From Solimonas sp. K1W22B-7 (GTDB lineage Bacteria > Pseudomonadota > Gammaproteobacteria > Nevskiales > Nevskiaceae): a stretch of 64,000 nt of DNA. Location of the stretch: contig NZ_CP031704.1 of NCBI RefSeq assembly GCF_003428335.1, forward strand, positions 4,910,071-4,974,070, given 5' to 3'. Below are positions 40,663 to 49,284 of the stretch, one piece after another (positions within the stretch are counted from its first letter, which is position 1; every line of letters begins with the position of its first letter). A program made the translations under genes and the position numbers. The notes beneath the pieces were generated by a model. The model made no database searches and was not told where the DNA came from. It saw only the letters and a list, made by a program, of their open reading frames with translations.

Positions 40663-41649
40663 CCATGGGCGGCGCTCGCAGGCTTGGCCGCGTGCCTTTG
40701 CGGCGCGGCCGCGATGGCGCAGGCAACGCTGCCGCTGGCGGTGGCGCGTGTCGCCGTGCCGGCGGAACTGCGCCGCGGCGAGGACGTCCTGGAGCTGCGC
40801 AGCCGCGTGCCGGTGACGGAGAACGACCGCATCGTCACCGGACCGCAGGGGCGCGTGGCGATGCAGCTCTATGGCGGAGGCATGCTGCGCCTGGGCGGCG
40901 ACAGCACGCTGCGCCTGCACAGTGTCGATCCGCCCGAGCCGGGCAATAGCGGTGTCGCCCGCCTGATCCTGGAGCGCGGCACCCTGCGCCTGGACGCGCG
41001 CGGACGCGCTGGCCAGCCGCCGCCGGACTACCGCCTCAACCTGGGCCGCCTGCGCGTGCGCGTGTTTGGCGGCGAGGCCTGGGCCGAGCTGGGGCCCCGC
41101 GGCGAAAACGTCTGCCTGCTGTCCGGCGCGGTGGAGATCGTCGGCGACAGCGGCAACGAGCGGCTGGACGAGCCGGGCAACTGCCTGCTGTTCGGCCTCG
41201 GCGGCCGCCTGCCGGTGCGGGGCGACGGCGGCGAAGCCCTGGCGCGCAAGCTGCTGCGCACGGCCTTCGCCGACGACCTCAACGCCCGGGTGCTGGCCGA
41301 GCAGACGCCGCCGCCGACCCTGGACGCGCTGCCGCCGGCCGAAGCCGCCGAGGCCACCGAGGCCACCGAGCCGCCGCCGGCACCGGCGGCCCCCAACCCC
41401 GGCGGGCAGCGCTGGACCCTGGTGCTGGCCTCCTTTCCCGACCCGGCCGCCGCCGAGAACGCCGTGCGCGGCTGGCTGCATCTGGGCGAGACCCCCCGGG
41501 TGCGGCGATCCGACACGCCGTCGGGGGTGCGCTTCCGGCTGACCGTGGGCGACTACACCGAACTCGGCCAGGCCCGCGCCGCGCTGGCCGAGCTGCGCAG
41601 CCGCCAGGCCGGCGCCGCCGAGGCCTGGGTCATGCCGCTCAAGGACTAG
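40633..41649 (+). CDS. Exported FecR-domain protein with C-terminal SPOR domain
   Basis: This 338-residue protein has a basic signal peptide cut near residue 30 (AAMAQ). A FecR-like domain follows at about 50-190: RVPVTENDRIVTGPQGRVAMQL, GGDSTLRLHSV, LERGTLRLDA, LRVRVFGGEAWAE. A proline/alanine linker leads to a SPOR peptidoglycan-binding domain (RWTLVLASFPDPAAAENA to the end). There is no cytosolic anti-sigma region, so it is not a classic FecR regulator. A periplasmic, septum- or glycan-binding role is more likely. The combination is unusual but similar proteins occur. Confidence 0.82.
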   Translation: MILKFIKKSKPWAALAGLAACLCGAAAMAQATLPLAVARVAVPAELRRGEDVLELRSRVPVTENDRIVTGPQGRVAMQLYGGGMLRLGGDSTLRLHSVDPPEPGNSGVARLILERGTLRLDARGRAGQPPPDYRLNLGRLRVRVFGGEAWAELGPRGENVCLLSGAVEIVGDSGNERLDEPGNCLLFGLGGRLPVRGDGGEALARKLLRTAFADDLNARVLAEQTPPPTLDALPPAEAAEATEATEPPPAPAAPNPGGQRWTLVLASFPDPAAAENAVRGWLHLGETPRVRRSDTPSGVRFRLTVGDYTELGQARAALAELRSRQAGAAEAWVMPLKD

Positions 41650-41734
41650 GGCCTGTCAGCGCAGGCCGTGGCGCAGGATTTGCTGCACCCTGCACGGGGT
41701 GCGGGGATTCCGTCACCAAACCGCCACGGCGTTT

Positions 41735-41750
41735 CTGTACAAGTGTATAG
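41735..41750. promoter_or_regulatory. Palindrome upstream of the membrane desaturase gene
   Basis: TACA-AG-TGTA (41738-41747) within CTGTACAAGTGTATAG resembles the GTACA-NN-TGT core of FabR/DesT operators, which control unsaturated fatty acid genes in Escherichia and Pseudomonas. The gene downstream is a fatty acyl desaturase, which makes the match suggestive. The flanks do not match fully. Confidence 0.35.
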
Positions 41751-41839
41751 TTGCTGCGGTGAAACCCGTTTTCACAGGCAGGGTCTGGCCTGCCGCAAGC
41801 GGCCAAAAGTGCCGCGAAGCCTTTCTGGAGAATCGCTGT

Positions 41840-43006
41840 ATGTCATCCGTTTCGGAATCCGCCTGGGAGCGCGCGCCGCTCAACTGGCCGGCCGTGATCC
41901 TGTTCAGCGTGACCACGCTGGGCATGCTGACGGTGTTCCCCTGGTATGCCTGGACGCATGACTTCAGCGTCGCCGCCTGGGTCTGGTTCGTCGTCTTCAT
42001 GTACGGCACCGGCATGTCGATCACCGGCGGCTACCATCGCCTGTGGGCGCACCGGGCCTACCAGGCGCACTGGAGCCTGAAGATCGTCTACATGCTGCTG
42101 GGCGCGATGTCGCTGCAGAACAGCGTGCTGGTGTGGGCCGCGATGCACCGCGTGCACCACAAGGAAGTGGATCACCGCGACCGCGATCCCTACTCCGCCG
42201 AGCGCGGCCTGTGGTTCTCGCACATGGGCTGGATGCTGCGGAACTACCCCAGCTCCACGCTGGACTACAAGAACGCGCGCGACCTGATGGAAGACCCCAT
42301 CGTGATGTTCCAGCACAAGCACTACCTGGGCATCGCGCTGTTCATGAACATTGCCGTGCCGGCCCTGCTGGGCTGGGCCTATGGTGACGTCGGCGGCTTC
42401 CTGGTGCTGGTGGGCCTGCTGCGCCTGGTGATGAGCCAGCACTTCACCTTCTTCATCAACTCGCTGGCCCACTACTGGGGCCGCCAGCCCTACACCGACG
42501 AGAACAGCGCGCGCGACAACGACGTGCTGGCGCTGTTCACCTACGGCGAGGGCTACCACAACTATCACCACATCTTTCAGTGGGACTACCGCAACGGCAT
42601 CCGCTGGTGGCAGTGGGACCCTACCAAGTGGATGATCGCCGCCGCGTCCTGGCTGGGCCTGGCCTACAACCTCAAGCGCGTGCCGGAGTTCGTGATCCGC
42701 CGCCAGATGGTGCAGCGCCAGCTGGAACTCGCGCAGCAGCAACTGGCACAGGCAAACCCCGTGCAGCCCGGCCGCCTGGCCGCGATGCAGACCCTGCTGG
42801 AGCAGGAGCTGAAGCACTACACCGAGATCGCCTCGGAATGGGCCAAGCTGCAGCAGGAGAAGCTGGAAGCCGCCAAGCGCCAGCTGGCCGAGCAGTGGGA
42901 GAACAGCGAGGTGCGCTCGCGCATCCAGGCGCTGGAGGATTCCCTGCGCATGCAGCACCGGCGCCTGCAGTTGCTGAGCATGCAGGCCGCCCAGGTCGGC
43001 GTCTGA
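41840..43006 (+). CDS. Membrane acyl-CoA/acyl-lipid delta-9-type desaturase
   Basis: The ATG at 41840 has GGAG nine bases upstream; the longer frame is not needed. The 388-residue protein has the three histidine boxes HRLWAH (66-71), HRVHH (103-107) and HNYHH (240-244) and four membrane helices, as in stearoyl-CoA desaturases and Pseudomonas DesC. The C-terminal 90 residues (QRQLELAQQQLAQ to the end) form a long predicted coiled coil, which is not part of the catalytic core. It makes double bonds aerobically in existing acyl chains at the inner membrane. Confidence 0.93.
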   Translation: MSSVSESAWERAPLNWPAVILFSVTTLGMLTVFPWYAWTHDFSVAAWVWFVVFMYGTGMSITGGYHRLWAHRAYQAHWSLKIVYMLLGAMSLQNSVLVWAAMHRVHHKEVDHRDRDPYSAERGLWFSHMGWMLRNYPSSTLDYKNARDLMEDPIVMFQHKHYLGIALFMNIAVPALLGWAYGDVGGFLVLVGLLRLVMSQHFTFFINSLAHYWGRQPYTDENSARDNDVLALFTYGEGYHNYHHIFQWDYRNGIRWWQWDPTKWMIAAASWLGLAYNLKRVPEFVIRRQMVQRQLELAQQQLAQANPVQPGRLAAMQTLLEQELKHYTEIASEWAKLQQEKLEAAKRQLAEQWENSEVRSRIQALEDSLRMQHRRLQLLSMQAAQVGV

Positions 43007-43022
43007 CCTGATCCGCTGTAAG

Positions 43023-43052
43023 AAAAAGCCCCGCCCTGGCGGGGCTTTTTTG
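43023..43052 (+). terminator. Terminator of the membrane desaturase gene
   Basis: AAAAAGCCCCGCC-CT-GGCGGGGCTTTTTT lies about 20 bp after the stop codon. Confidence 0.92.
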
Positions 43053-43176
43053 TAGGGCCTGTCGGCGCGCAGTTTCCCGTCCAACCGAACGGTCGGCGGA
43101 GGGGCGCGAACGGTCAACTTCTCCACAGGCTTTTGCCGAAAACTGTCTATAGATGCCTGAGCAACAGGGGGGCGTC

Positions 43177-43836
43177 ATGAGGCGGTGCGGCAAGCTGGGT
43201 GTGGCTTTGATGATGCTGGGACTCTGCGGGCCGGCGGCTGCGGCCTGTGCGCCGGACGGGGGTTTCCGCTGGCTGGGCTGTGAAGCGGCCACGCCGGAAC
43301 TGCGCAGCCACTGGGCGGGCGGCGGGGCCACCGCCGGGCTGGAGTCCGCCTTCCGCCTGGCCGAGTGGAGCAACGACGAATATTCCCGGCAGCGCCTGCG
43401 CCTGCGCTTCGACGCCCGCAGCGATACCGAGGACCTGCTGCGCCGCTGGCGCTATGGCGCCGGCCTGGACCTGCAGCTGCCGGGCGACGGCCTGTTCCAG
43501 GCCAGCATCTCCACCTCGAAGCGCCGCCGTGGCGAAGGCGCGCGCTACGCGCTGACGCCGGACGGCCTGTCCAGCGGACGCAACGGTGAAGCCCTCTGGA
43601 CCCTGGGCCTGTCGCTGGCCCCCGAGGACCGCAGCGACGGCCGCCGCCTGATGCTGACGCCGCAGATGCGGCTGGACATCGACCGCTGGCTGGAGACGCG
43701 CGGCAGCGCCGAGCTCTACGTGGAGTACACGCCCTGGATCCACGACCTCAAGGGCAGCTCGCGCGAGGATCGCGAGAACATGGAAGACCGGCTGGACGAG
43801 CGGATGCCGCAGCTGCAGATGAGGTGGCGGTTCTAG
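43177..43836 (+). CDS. Hypothetical exported protein, possible small outer-membrane barrel
   Basis: The ATG at 43177 has AGGGGGG upstream and gives 219 residues. A signal peptide (VALMMLGLCGPAAA) ends near residue 23. The body alternates charged and hydrophobic residues in short strands (RQRLRLRFDARSDTEDLL, AGLDLQLPGDGLFQASISTS, GSAELYVEYTPWI). It finishes with LQMRWRF, a terminal phenylalanine as in outer-membrane beta-signals. No family is recognised. The stop codon TAG lies inside the recurring text CTAGGGCCTGTC. Confidence 0.65.
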   Translation: MRRCGKLGVALMMLGLCGPAAAACAPDGGFRWLGCEAATPELRSHWAGGGATAGLESAFRLAEWSNDEYSRQRLRLRFDARSDTEDLLRRWRYGAGLDLQLPGDGLFQASISTSKRRRGEGARYALTPDGLSSGRNGEALWTLGLSLAPEDRSDGRRLMLTPQMRLDIDRWLETRGSAELYVEYTPWIHDLKGSSREDRENMEDRLDERMPQLQMRWRF

Positions 43837-43941
43837 GGCCTGTCCCGTCGTGACGGGATGGAGCTGAAGCGGGACCGGATGCCGGCTTTCGCCGGAGCGA
43901 CGGTTTAAAGTGGCCCTGGCGCACCGCCGGAGGCCCGCCCC

Positions 43942-44310
43942 ATGACTGCCAGCAACATCGACGAATACATCGCTGCGTTCCCGGCCGACGTGCAGGCGAT
44001 CCTGCAGAATATCCGCGCCACGATCCGCAAGGCCGCGCCCCAGGCCACGGAAAGGATCAGCTACCAGATGCCGGCCTTCTTCCAGGACGGTGTGCTGGCC
44101 TACTACGGTGCCTTCAGGCACCACATCGGTTTCTATCCTCCGGTGCGCGGCGACGCAGGGCTCGTGCGCGACGCCGCTGCCTACGCCGGCGAGAAGGGCA
44201 ATCTGCGCTTTCCTTTCGACCAGGCGATTCCCTATGACCTGATCCGAAGGATCGTGGAAGCGCGGCTGGCGGGGAAGAAGAAGCCGAAAGTGAGCCGGCC
44301 CGCGCCATGA
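43942..44310 (+). CDS. DUF1801 (YdhG-like) protein
   Basis: This 122-residue protein has the family text IDEYIAAFPADVQAILQNIRATIRKAAPQATERISYQMPAFF. GVLAYYGAFRHHIGFYP and GNLRFPFDQAIPYDLIRRIV follow. DUF1801 proteins are small cytosolic alpha/beta proteins related to the YdhG/YjbR-like fold; their role is not established. The stop overlaps the start of the next gene (ATGA at 44307-44310), so they are translationally coupled. Confidence 0.9.
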   Translation: MTASNIDEYIAAFPADVQAILQNIRATIRKAAPQATERISYQMPAFFQDGVLAYYGAFRHHIGFYPPVRGDAGLVRDAAAYAGEKGNLRFPFDQAIPYDLIRRIVEARLAGKKKPKVSRPAP

Positions 44311-44696
44311 ACTCCATCCTCACCCGCCTGCTGCTCGACGTCCTGCGTGCCGCGTCGGCCGAGACTTATCTCAAGGCCCAGGACGAAGCCCTACCCCTGG
44401 CCGCCCGGCAGTACGGCGAGCTGGCCGCGGAAGCACAGGACAACCCCGACCCTGCCCTGCGCATCGAGGCGCTGGAACTGGTCGCGCTGCTCGGGCAAGC
44501 CGATGCGGACAATCTGCTGCTGGCCTGCATTCACGGCGACACGGAGTCGCGGGTCGCCGAGCACGCCAAGGCCCTGCTCTACCGGCTCACGGTGGCCCGG
44601 AACGTCATGGAGTCGGGCCAGATGTCGGAAGCCGGGCTGGCGGAACACCAGGCCAGGCGGCGGCGGCGCTCGGCGGAAGCGCGCTACAGGAAATAG
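44307..44696 (+). CDS. Hypothetical helical protein
   Basis: This 129-residue protein begins in the stop codon of the DUF1801 gene. It is almost wholly helical, with acidic and Ala/Leu-rich segments (EYGELAAEAQ-like, RIEALELVALLGQADADNLLL) that resemble HEAT-type helical pairs, and it ends in an arginine-rich tail (HQARRRRRSAEARYRK). No domain is recognised. Its last 13 bp overlap the convergent DUF456 gene. Confidence 0.65.
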   Translation: MNSILTRLLLDVLRAASAETYLKAQDEALPLAARQYGELAAEAQDNPDPALRIEALELVALLGQADADNLLLACIHGDTESRVAEHAKALLYRLTVARNVMESGQMSEAGLAEHQARRRRRSAEARYRK

Positions 44697-45175
44697 AACA
44701 GCACGAACACGCCGATCATCGCGAAGGACAAGGCGATCTTCGCCAGCGTGCCGAACAGCAGGCCCAGCCAGGTCGCGATGCCGACCCTGGTCGCCTGGCC
44801 GGCGGTTTTCTGCGCAGACAATTCCCCTGCCACCGCGCCGACGAAGGGCCCCAGCAGCAGCCCGGGCAGGCCGAAGAAGAGGCCGACGATGCTGCCGATG
44901 GCCGCGCCCCAGATCGCCCGCGGACTGGCGCCGACGCGCTTGGCGCCCATCGCGCTGGCGGCGAAGTCGATCACCACCGACAGCAGGGTCAGCACGCCGA
45001 GCAGTCCCATGGTGAGTCCGCCGACGCGCTCGTAGCCGTCGATCCAGGCGGCGAGCCACAGGCCGATGAAGATCATCGGCACGCCGGGCAGCATCGGCAG
45101 CACGGTGCCGGCCAGGCCCACGCCCACCAGCAGCAACACAACGATCCACAGCCAGGGGGAGAGCGCGGCGTCCAT
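44684..45175 (-). CDS. DUF456 membrane protein
   Basis: This 163-residue protein has four or five hydrophobic segments and conserved glycine-rich turns (VGVGLAGTVLPMLPGVPMIFIG; GLFFGLPGLLLGPFVGAVAGEL) that define DUF456. It is an inner-membrane protein of unknown function. It lies 7 bp after the acvB-like gene on the same strand, so it is probably a third member of the mprF-acvB transcript. Confidence 0.9.
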   Translation of the reverse strand: MDAALSPWLWIVVLLLVGVGLAGTVLPMLPGVPMIFIGLWLAAWIDGYERVGGLTMGLLGVLTLLSVVIDFAASAMGAKRVGASPRAIWGAAIGSIVGLFFGLPGLLLGPFVGAVAGELSAQKTAGQATRVGIATWLGLLFGTLAKIALSFAMIGVFVLFYFL

Positions 45176-45182
45176 GCAGGGT

Positions 45183-46523
45183 TCAGCGCTTCGGTGCGGC
45201 CTGCAGGAGCGTCTGCGCCAGCTTCGCGTAATCGCCGTTGAAGTGATGCCCGCCAGGCAGCCAGACGATGCGGAAGCGCTTCGGGTCGAGCTGGCGGCAG
45301 ACGCTTTCGTCTTCTTCCCTGGCGCAGATCACGGTCATTTCCGCGGCGCCGGCCAGCTTCTCCATCTCCGGCAGGATCGGGTGCGTGCCTTCCGCGCCGA
45401 TCCAGTTGCTGAGGTGGAACTCGAAATGCGCCTGCTCGGTCTGCGCCATCGGCGCGGCCAGCTTCACCTGTGCGCGCAGCTCCGCCGGCAGGCGGCTGAG
45501 CGCGAAGGGCAGCACGTCGCCGCCCTGCGAGAAGCCGACCAGCCAGACGTCCGGGCGCTGCCACGCGGCCTGGTAGTGGCGGATCACGCGGGCCAGGTCG
45601 GCGCCGATGCCTTCGGGCGTACGCGCCTTCCAGAAGTAGCGCAGCGAGTCGAAGCCGACCACCGACACGCCCTTGGCCATCAGCCGCTCCGAAACCTCCT
45701 GGTCCAGGCCGGCCCAGCCGCCGTCGCCGGACAGGAAGATCGCGAAGGCCTTGCCCGGCTGCTGCGCCGGCATCTCCAGCAGCGGCAGGTCGGCGACGTC
45801 GGCGGTGCGAGCGGCGGGCGGTGGCGGCAGACGCGAGGCGAGGCTGCGGTAGGCGGCGCGCAGGGCGGCCGGATTGGCGGGATCCTTCAGCGTGCCCATC
45901 GCCGCCTGCGGCACCTGCCTGAGGAAGCGCTGCAGCTTGCCGGCACTGCAGGACGGCTCCGGCGGCTGCAGCACGGCAAAGGGATCGCGCAGCGCGCCGG
46001 GGCGGTATTCCCAGCCCCGCTTGTTCCTGCGTGAACGCAGGCCGCCGTCGCCCTTGCACAGCGGCTGCTTCATCGCCAGCTCCGGGCAGAAGTCGAGCGC
46101 AAGGCCCGCGGTGAAGGTGCTGGCGTCGGACTGGCCGAGCAGACCATAGGCGAAGCCGGCACCGATGCCCTGCCCGACCAGGATCGGCGGGTAGTAGCCG
46201 TTGACCTGGGCATAGCCCTGCATGTGGCGGCTGAGGTTCTCCAGGTCGCCGTTGGCGAACTGGCAGTCGCCGCCGTCCTTCTCCATGCGCGCAAAGAAGG
46301 TCTCGGTATCGATCACCGCGACCAGCGCGCCTTCCTGCGTCAGCGCGCGCGCCAGGCCGTTGCGGTCGCCGCCGCGGTCGGTCAGCAACAGCGCGAAGCT
46401 GCGCGGCGGGCCCGGCGGACGCTCCAGCGTGAAGTCGTCGAAACGGCCATGGGTGAGCGTTTCCCCGGCCTGCGCCAGCGGCATGGCCGCGGCCAGCAAC
46501 AGCATCGAGAGCATTCTTTTCAT
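45183..46523 (-). CDS. acvB: AcvB/VirJ-family periplasmic hydrolase (lysyl-phosphatidylglycerol hydrolase)
   Basis: Start ATG 46521-46523 gives 446 residues with a signal peptide (MLLLAAAMPLAQAGE). The C-terminal VirJ domain has FAIFLSGDGGWAGLDQEVSERL, the nucleophile elbow GFSQGGD and the terminal histidine in WLPGGHHFNGDY. The N-terminal part is a second related lobe, as in AcvB. In Agrobacterium, AcvB hydrolyses lysyl-phosphatidylglycerol made by the MprF homologue LpiA encoded beside it. Here the stop of mprF overlaps this start as ATGA, the same pairing. Confidence 0.88.
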   Translation of the reverse strand: MKRMLSMLLLAAAMPLAQAGETLTHGRFDDFTLERPPGPPRSFALLLTDRGGDRNGLARALTQEGALVAVIDTETFFARMEKDGGDCQFANGDLENLSRHMQGYAQVNGYYPPILVGQGIGAGFAYGLLGQSDASTFTAGLALDFCPELAMKQPLCKGDGGLRSRRNKRGWEYRPGALRDPFAVLQPPEPSCSAGKLQRFLRQVPQAAMGTLKDPANPAALRAAYRSLASRLPPPPAARTADVADLPLLEMPAQQPGKAFAIFLSGDGGWAGLDQEVSERLMAKGVSVVGFDSLRYFWKARTPEGIGADLARVIRHYQAAWQRPDVWLVGFSQGGDVLPFALSRLPAELRAQVKLAAPMAQTEQAHFEFHLSNWIGAEGTHPILPEMEKLAGAAEMTVICAREEDESVCRQLDPKRFRIVWLPGGHHFNGDYAKLAQTLLQAAPKR

Positions 46524-49120
46524 TTTGCGATCACACCGCGCAGTCCGCCGCCGGCCAGCGCCGCGGTATCCATCAGCGCCAGCACTGGCTGCAGGCCGCC
46601 CGGCGTGCAGAGATAGCGCGGTTCCCACTGCGGCGCGAACTTTTCCTTGAACGCGCGCAGCCCCTGGAAGTTGTAGAACGGCTCGCCATGGCCGAACAGC
46701 AGGCTGCCGATGCGATGCCAGCGCGGCGCCAGCGGGTGATTGGCGAAACCCGACAGCGGCGCCATGCCCAGGCCGAAGCTGCGATACCCCTCGGCCTGGT
46801 AGTGCAGCAGCATGCGCACGAACAGGTAGTCCATCGCGCCGCGCGGGGCATCGGCGCCGTAGCGCATCAGGTCCACGGCGATTTCCTCGCGCGCGCCGGT
46901 GGCCAGCAGGTTGGCGAAGGCCACCGGCCTGCCGTCCTTGAGCGCCAGCGCCATCGGGAAACGCGACAGGTAGTCGGGAATGAAGGCGCCGAGCGAGAAC
47001 GCCTTCTCGCGCGTGCTGGCCTGTTCCAGCCAGGCATCGGAAATGATCCGCAGCTGCGGCAGCAGCGCCGGCACGTCCGCCGGCGGCACGATCTGGAACG
47101 ACAGGCCGTCGCGCTCGCCCTTGCTCAGGGCATGGCGCAGGTGCGCCAGCCTGGAACCCTTGGTGCTGAACTGCGTCAGGTCGACGCTGGCGTATTCGCC
47201 GAGCTTGTAGGCGCGCAGGCCGGCGTCCAGGTACAGCGCCAGGTGCTCCGGCGGCACCTGGTAGAACACCGCGCGGCCGCCGTGGGCGTCCGCCATCTCG
47301 ATGAAGCGCCACACCAGTTCCGGCCATTCGTCGCGCTGGCCCACCGGGTCGTACAGCGACACCCAGCTGCGGTTGCGCTTGCCGAACATGATGAAGCTCT
47401 TGCCCGACTCGGAGAACAGGAAACTCTTGTCGCCGGTCAGCGCCAGGCCGGCCGACACCACCGGCTGCGCATGCAGCACCGCGGCGGCGCGCAGCAGGTC
47501 CTCCGCGGTGGCTGCGGCGACGCGGCCGGAGGCCGGGCGGAACAGCTGCCACAGCGCGAAGCCCAGGCCGCCCAGCACCACCGCCAGCAGCGCGCGCAGG
47601 CCGCGCGGCGCATGCGCGTCGAACTGGAACTGCCACCACAGCTGGCTGGTGTAGGGCACGTCCTCGTAGACGAAGAACAGCAGCCAGGACACCGCAGCCA
47701 CGACGATGCCCACCGTGAGCAGCCAGGACCAGCCCATGACGCCGGCGAACAGCGAGGCGCGGCGGTCGAACTCCCTGCGGCTGGCCAGCAGCACCAGCAG
47801 CAGGAAGCCCAGTACCGCCATTTCGCTCAGCGCCACGCCCTTGGGCAGGGCCAGCCAGAAGTTGAGCGCGGTGATCAGCACGGCGGTCCACCAGGCCGCA
47901 TCGAGCCGGTGCAGCAGGCCGCGCGCGACGAACAGCAGGGCCAGGCCGGCGATGCTGCCGAGGAAATGCGCCGCCTCCACCACCTCGATCGGCACCTTCA
48001 GCGCCAGCAGTTCGGTGGCCTCGTCGGTGGCCGGCGTCACGCCGGAGATCAGCAGCATCACGCCGACCACGAAGGTCAGGGTCGACAGGAACAGCGGGGT
48101 CAGCTGCGTCGCGGCGCGGCCGACGCGCTGCGCCACGCCGACACGCAGCTCGTTCCAGGCCAGCAGGCCGACGGCGCCGAACAGCGGCAGCAGGAAGTAG
48201 ATCGCGCGGTACAGCACCAGGGCGCCCGCCACCTGCTCCAGCGGCGCATGGCCACGGTAGGCCAGCAGGATCACCGCCTCGAACACGCCCAGGCCGCCGG
48301 GCACGTGGCTGATCACGCCCAGGGTGATGGCGATGGCGTAGAACGCCGTCAGCGCCGGAAAGCCGACCTCGCTCTGCGGCAGCAGGAACCACAGTGCCGC
48401 CGCCGCGGTAACGATGTCCAGCGCCGAAAACAGCAGCTGTGCCGCCGCCAGGCCCGGGCCCGGCAGGCGCAGGTTCCAGCGCCCGAACAGCATCAGTTCG
48501 CGGCGCCAGGCGCAGAGGCCGATGAACACCGCGGTCAGCACCAGTACCGCCGCCGCGATCAGCTCCAGGCCGGCCGCGGGCACCCGCGCGATCGGCTCGA
48601 TCTGCTCCGCCCCCCACAGCAGGGCCGCGGCGCCGACCGCGACGATGCCGCCACCGAAGGACAGGGCGATGAAGGCAATCACCTGGGTGATGCGCCCCGT
48701 ATCCACCCCCGCGGCGGCGTACAGGCGCAGGCGCACCGCGCCGCCGGTCAGCACGCCCAGCCCCACGGTATTGCCCAGGGCGTAGCCGCTGAACGAAGCC
48801 AGGGCCAGCACCCGCGGCGGCACCTTGGCCCCGACGTAGCGCAGGCCGGACCAGTCGTAGCCCATCAGGGCGAGGTAACTGGCGGCGGTGGCCAGCAGCG
48901 ACAGGCCAATGTGGCTGGCCGGGGTGCTGCGCATCACCGCCACCAGCTCGGCGTAGCTGACCTCGCGCAGCAGCAGGCGCATCGCCGCCAGGACCAGGGC
49001 GGTCAGCAGCAGGGCGACCAGGGCCGGCAGCCAGCTGCGCAGGCGCGGCCAGAGTCCCTCGGCGGAAGCCGGGGGCGGGATTTCAGGGGTCGACGCGGGC
49101 GGGTTGGGCCTGGCGGACAT
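46520..49120 (-). CDS. mprF: Phosphatidylglycerol lysyltransferase (LpiA/MprF)
   Basis: From ATG 49118-49120 the product has 866 residues; the longer frame to 49258 lacks support, and no strong ribosome site is seen for either. The N-terminal part has about 13-14 membrane helices (flippase domain, with MGYDWSGLRYVGAKVPP and GGLGVFEAVILLAYRGHAPLEQ). The C-terminal cytosolic part (about 550-866) is the GNAT-like aminoacyl transferase, with SVDLTQFSTKGSR-type text and MDYLFVRMLLHYQAEGYRSFGLGMAPLSG. It moves lysine from Lys-tRNA to phosphatidylglycerol, reducing the negative surface charge. Confidence 0.94.
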   Translation of the reverse strand: MSARPNPPASTPEIPPPASAEGLWPRLRSWLPALVALLLTALVLAAMRLLLREVSYAELVAVMRSTPASHIGLSLLATAASYLALMGYDWSGLRYVGAKVPPRVLALASFSGYALGNTVGLGVLTGGAVRLRLYAAAGVDTGRITQVIAFIALSFGGGIVAVGAAALLWGAEQIEPIARVPAAGLELIAAAVLVLTAVFIGLCAWRRELMLFGRWNLRLPGPGLAAAQLLFSALDIVTAAAALWFLLPQSEVGFPALTAFYAIAITLGVISHVPGGLGVFEAVILLAYRGHAPLEQVAGALVLYRAIYFLLPLFGAVGLLAWNELRVGVAQRVGRAATQLTPLFLSTLTFVVGVMLLISGVTPATDEATELLALKVPIEVVEAAHFLGSIAGLALLFVARGLLHRLDAAWWTAVLITALNFWLALPKGVALSEMAVLGFLLLVLLASRREFDRRASLFAGVMGWSWLLTVGIVVAAVSWLLFFVYEDVPYTSQLWWQFQFDAHAPRGLRALLAVVLGGLGFALWQLFRPASGRVAAATAEDLLRAAAVLHAQPVVSAGLALTGDKSFLFSESGKSFIMFGKRNRSWVSLYDPVGQRDEWPELVWRFIEMADAHGGRAVFYQVPPEHLALYLDAGLRAYKLGEYASVDLTQFSTKGSRLAHLRHALSKGERDGLSFQIVPPADVPALLPQLRIISDAWLEQASTREKAFSLGAFIPDYLSRFPMALALKDGRPVAFANLLATGAREEIAVDLMRYGADAPRGAMDYLFVRMLLHYQAEGYRSFGLGMAPLSGFANHPLAPRWHRIGSLLFGHGEPFYNFQGLRAFKEKFAPQWEPRYLCTPGGLQPVLALMDTAALAGGGLRGVIAK

Positions 49121-49284
49121 GGGACGGGCGGCGGGGATCACGCCGGTAAAGCCGGCGAAGGGGGATATTGTGTCATTGCGGGCCCGGGGTTTGCATGGCC
49201 GGAAAGGCGATCCGGGCGGGGTAGACCGCCGGTAAGAGCTTTTGTTTGCTGCCGCCACCCGCCCCAGCCCTTAGACTGTTGTCC

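Noticed and set aside
45183-48617. Open frame of 1144 codons joining mprF and acvB regions on the minus strand
   Set aside because: Its N-terminal 700 codons are out of frame with mprF and are GC-shadow sequence; only the AcvB part is real.
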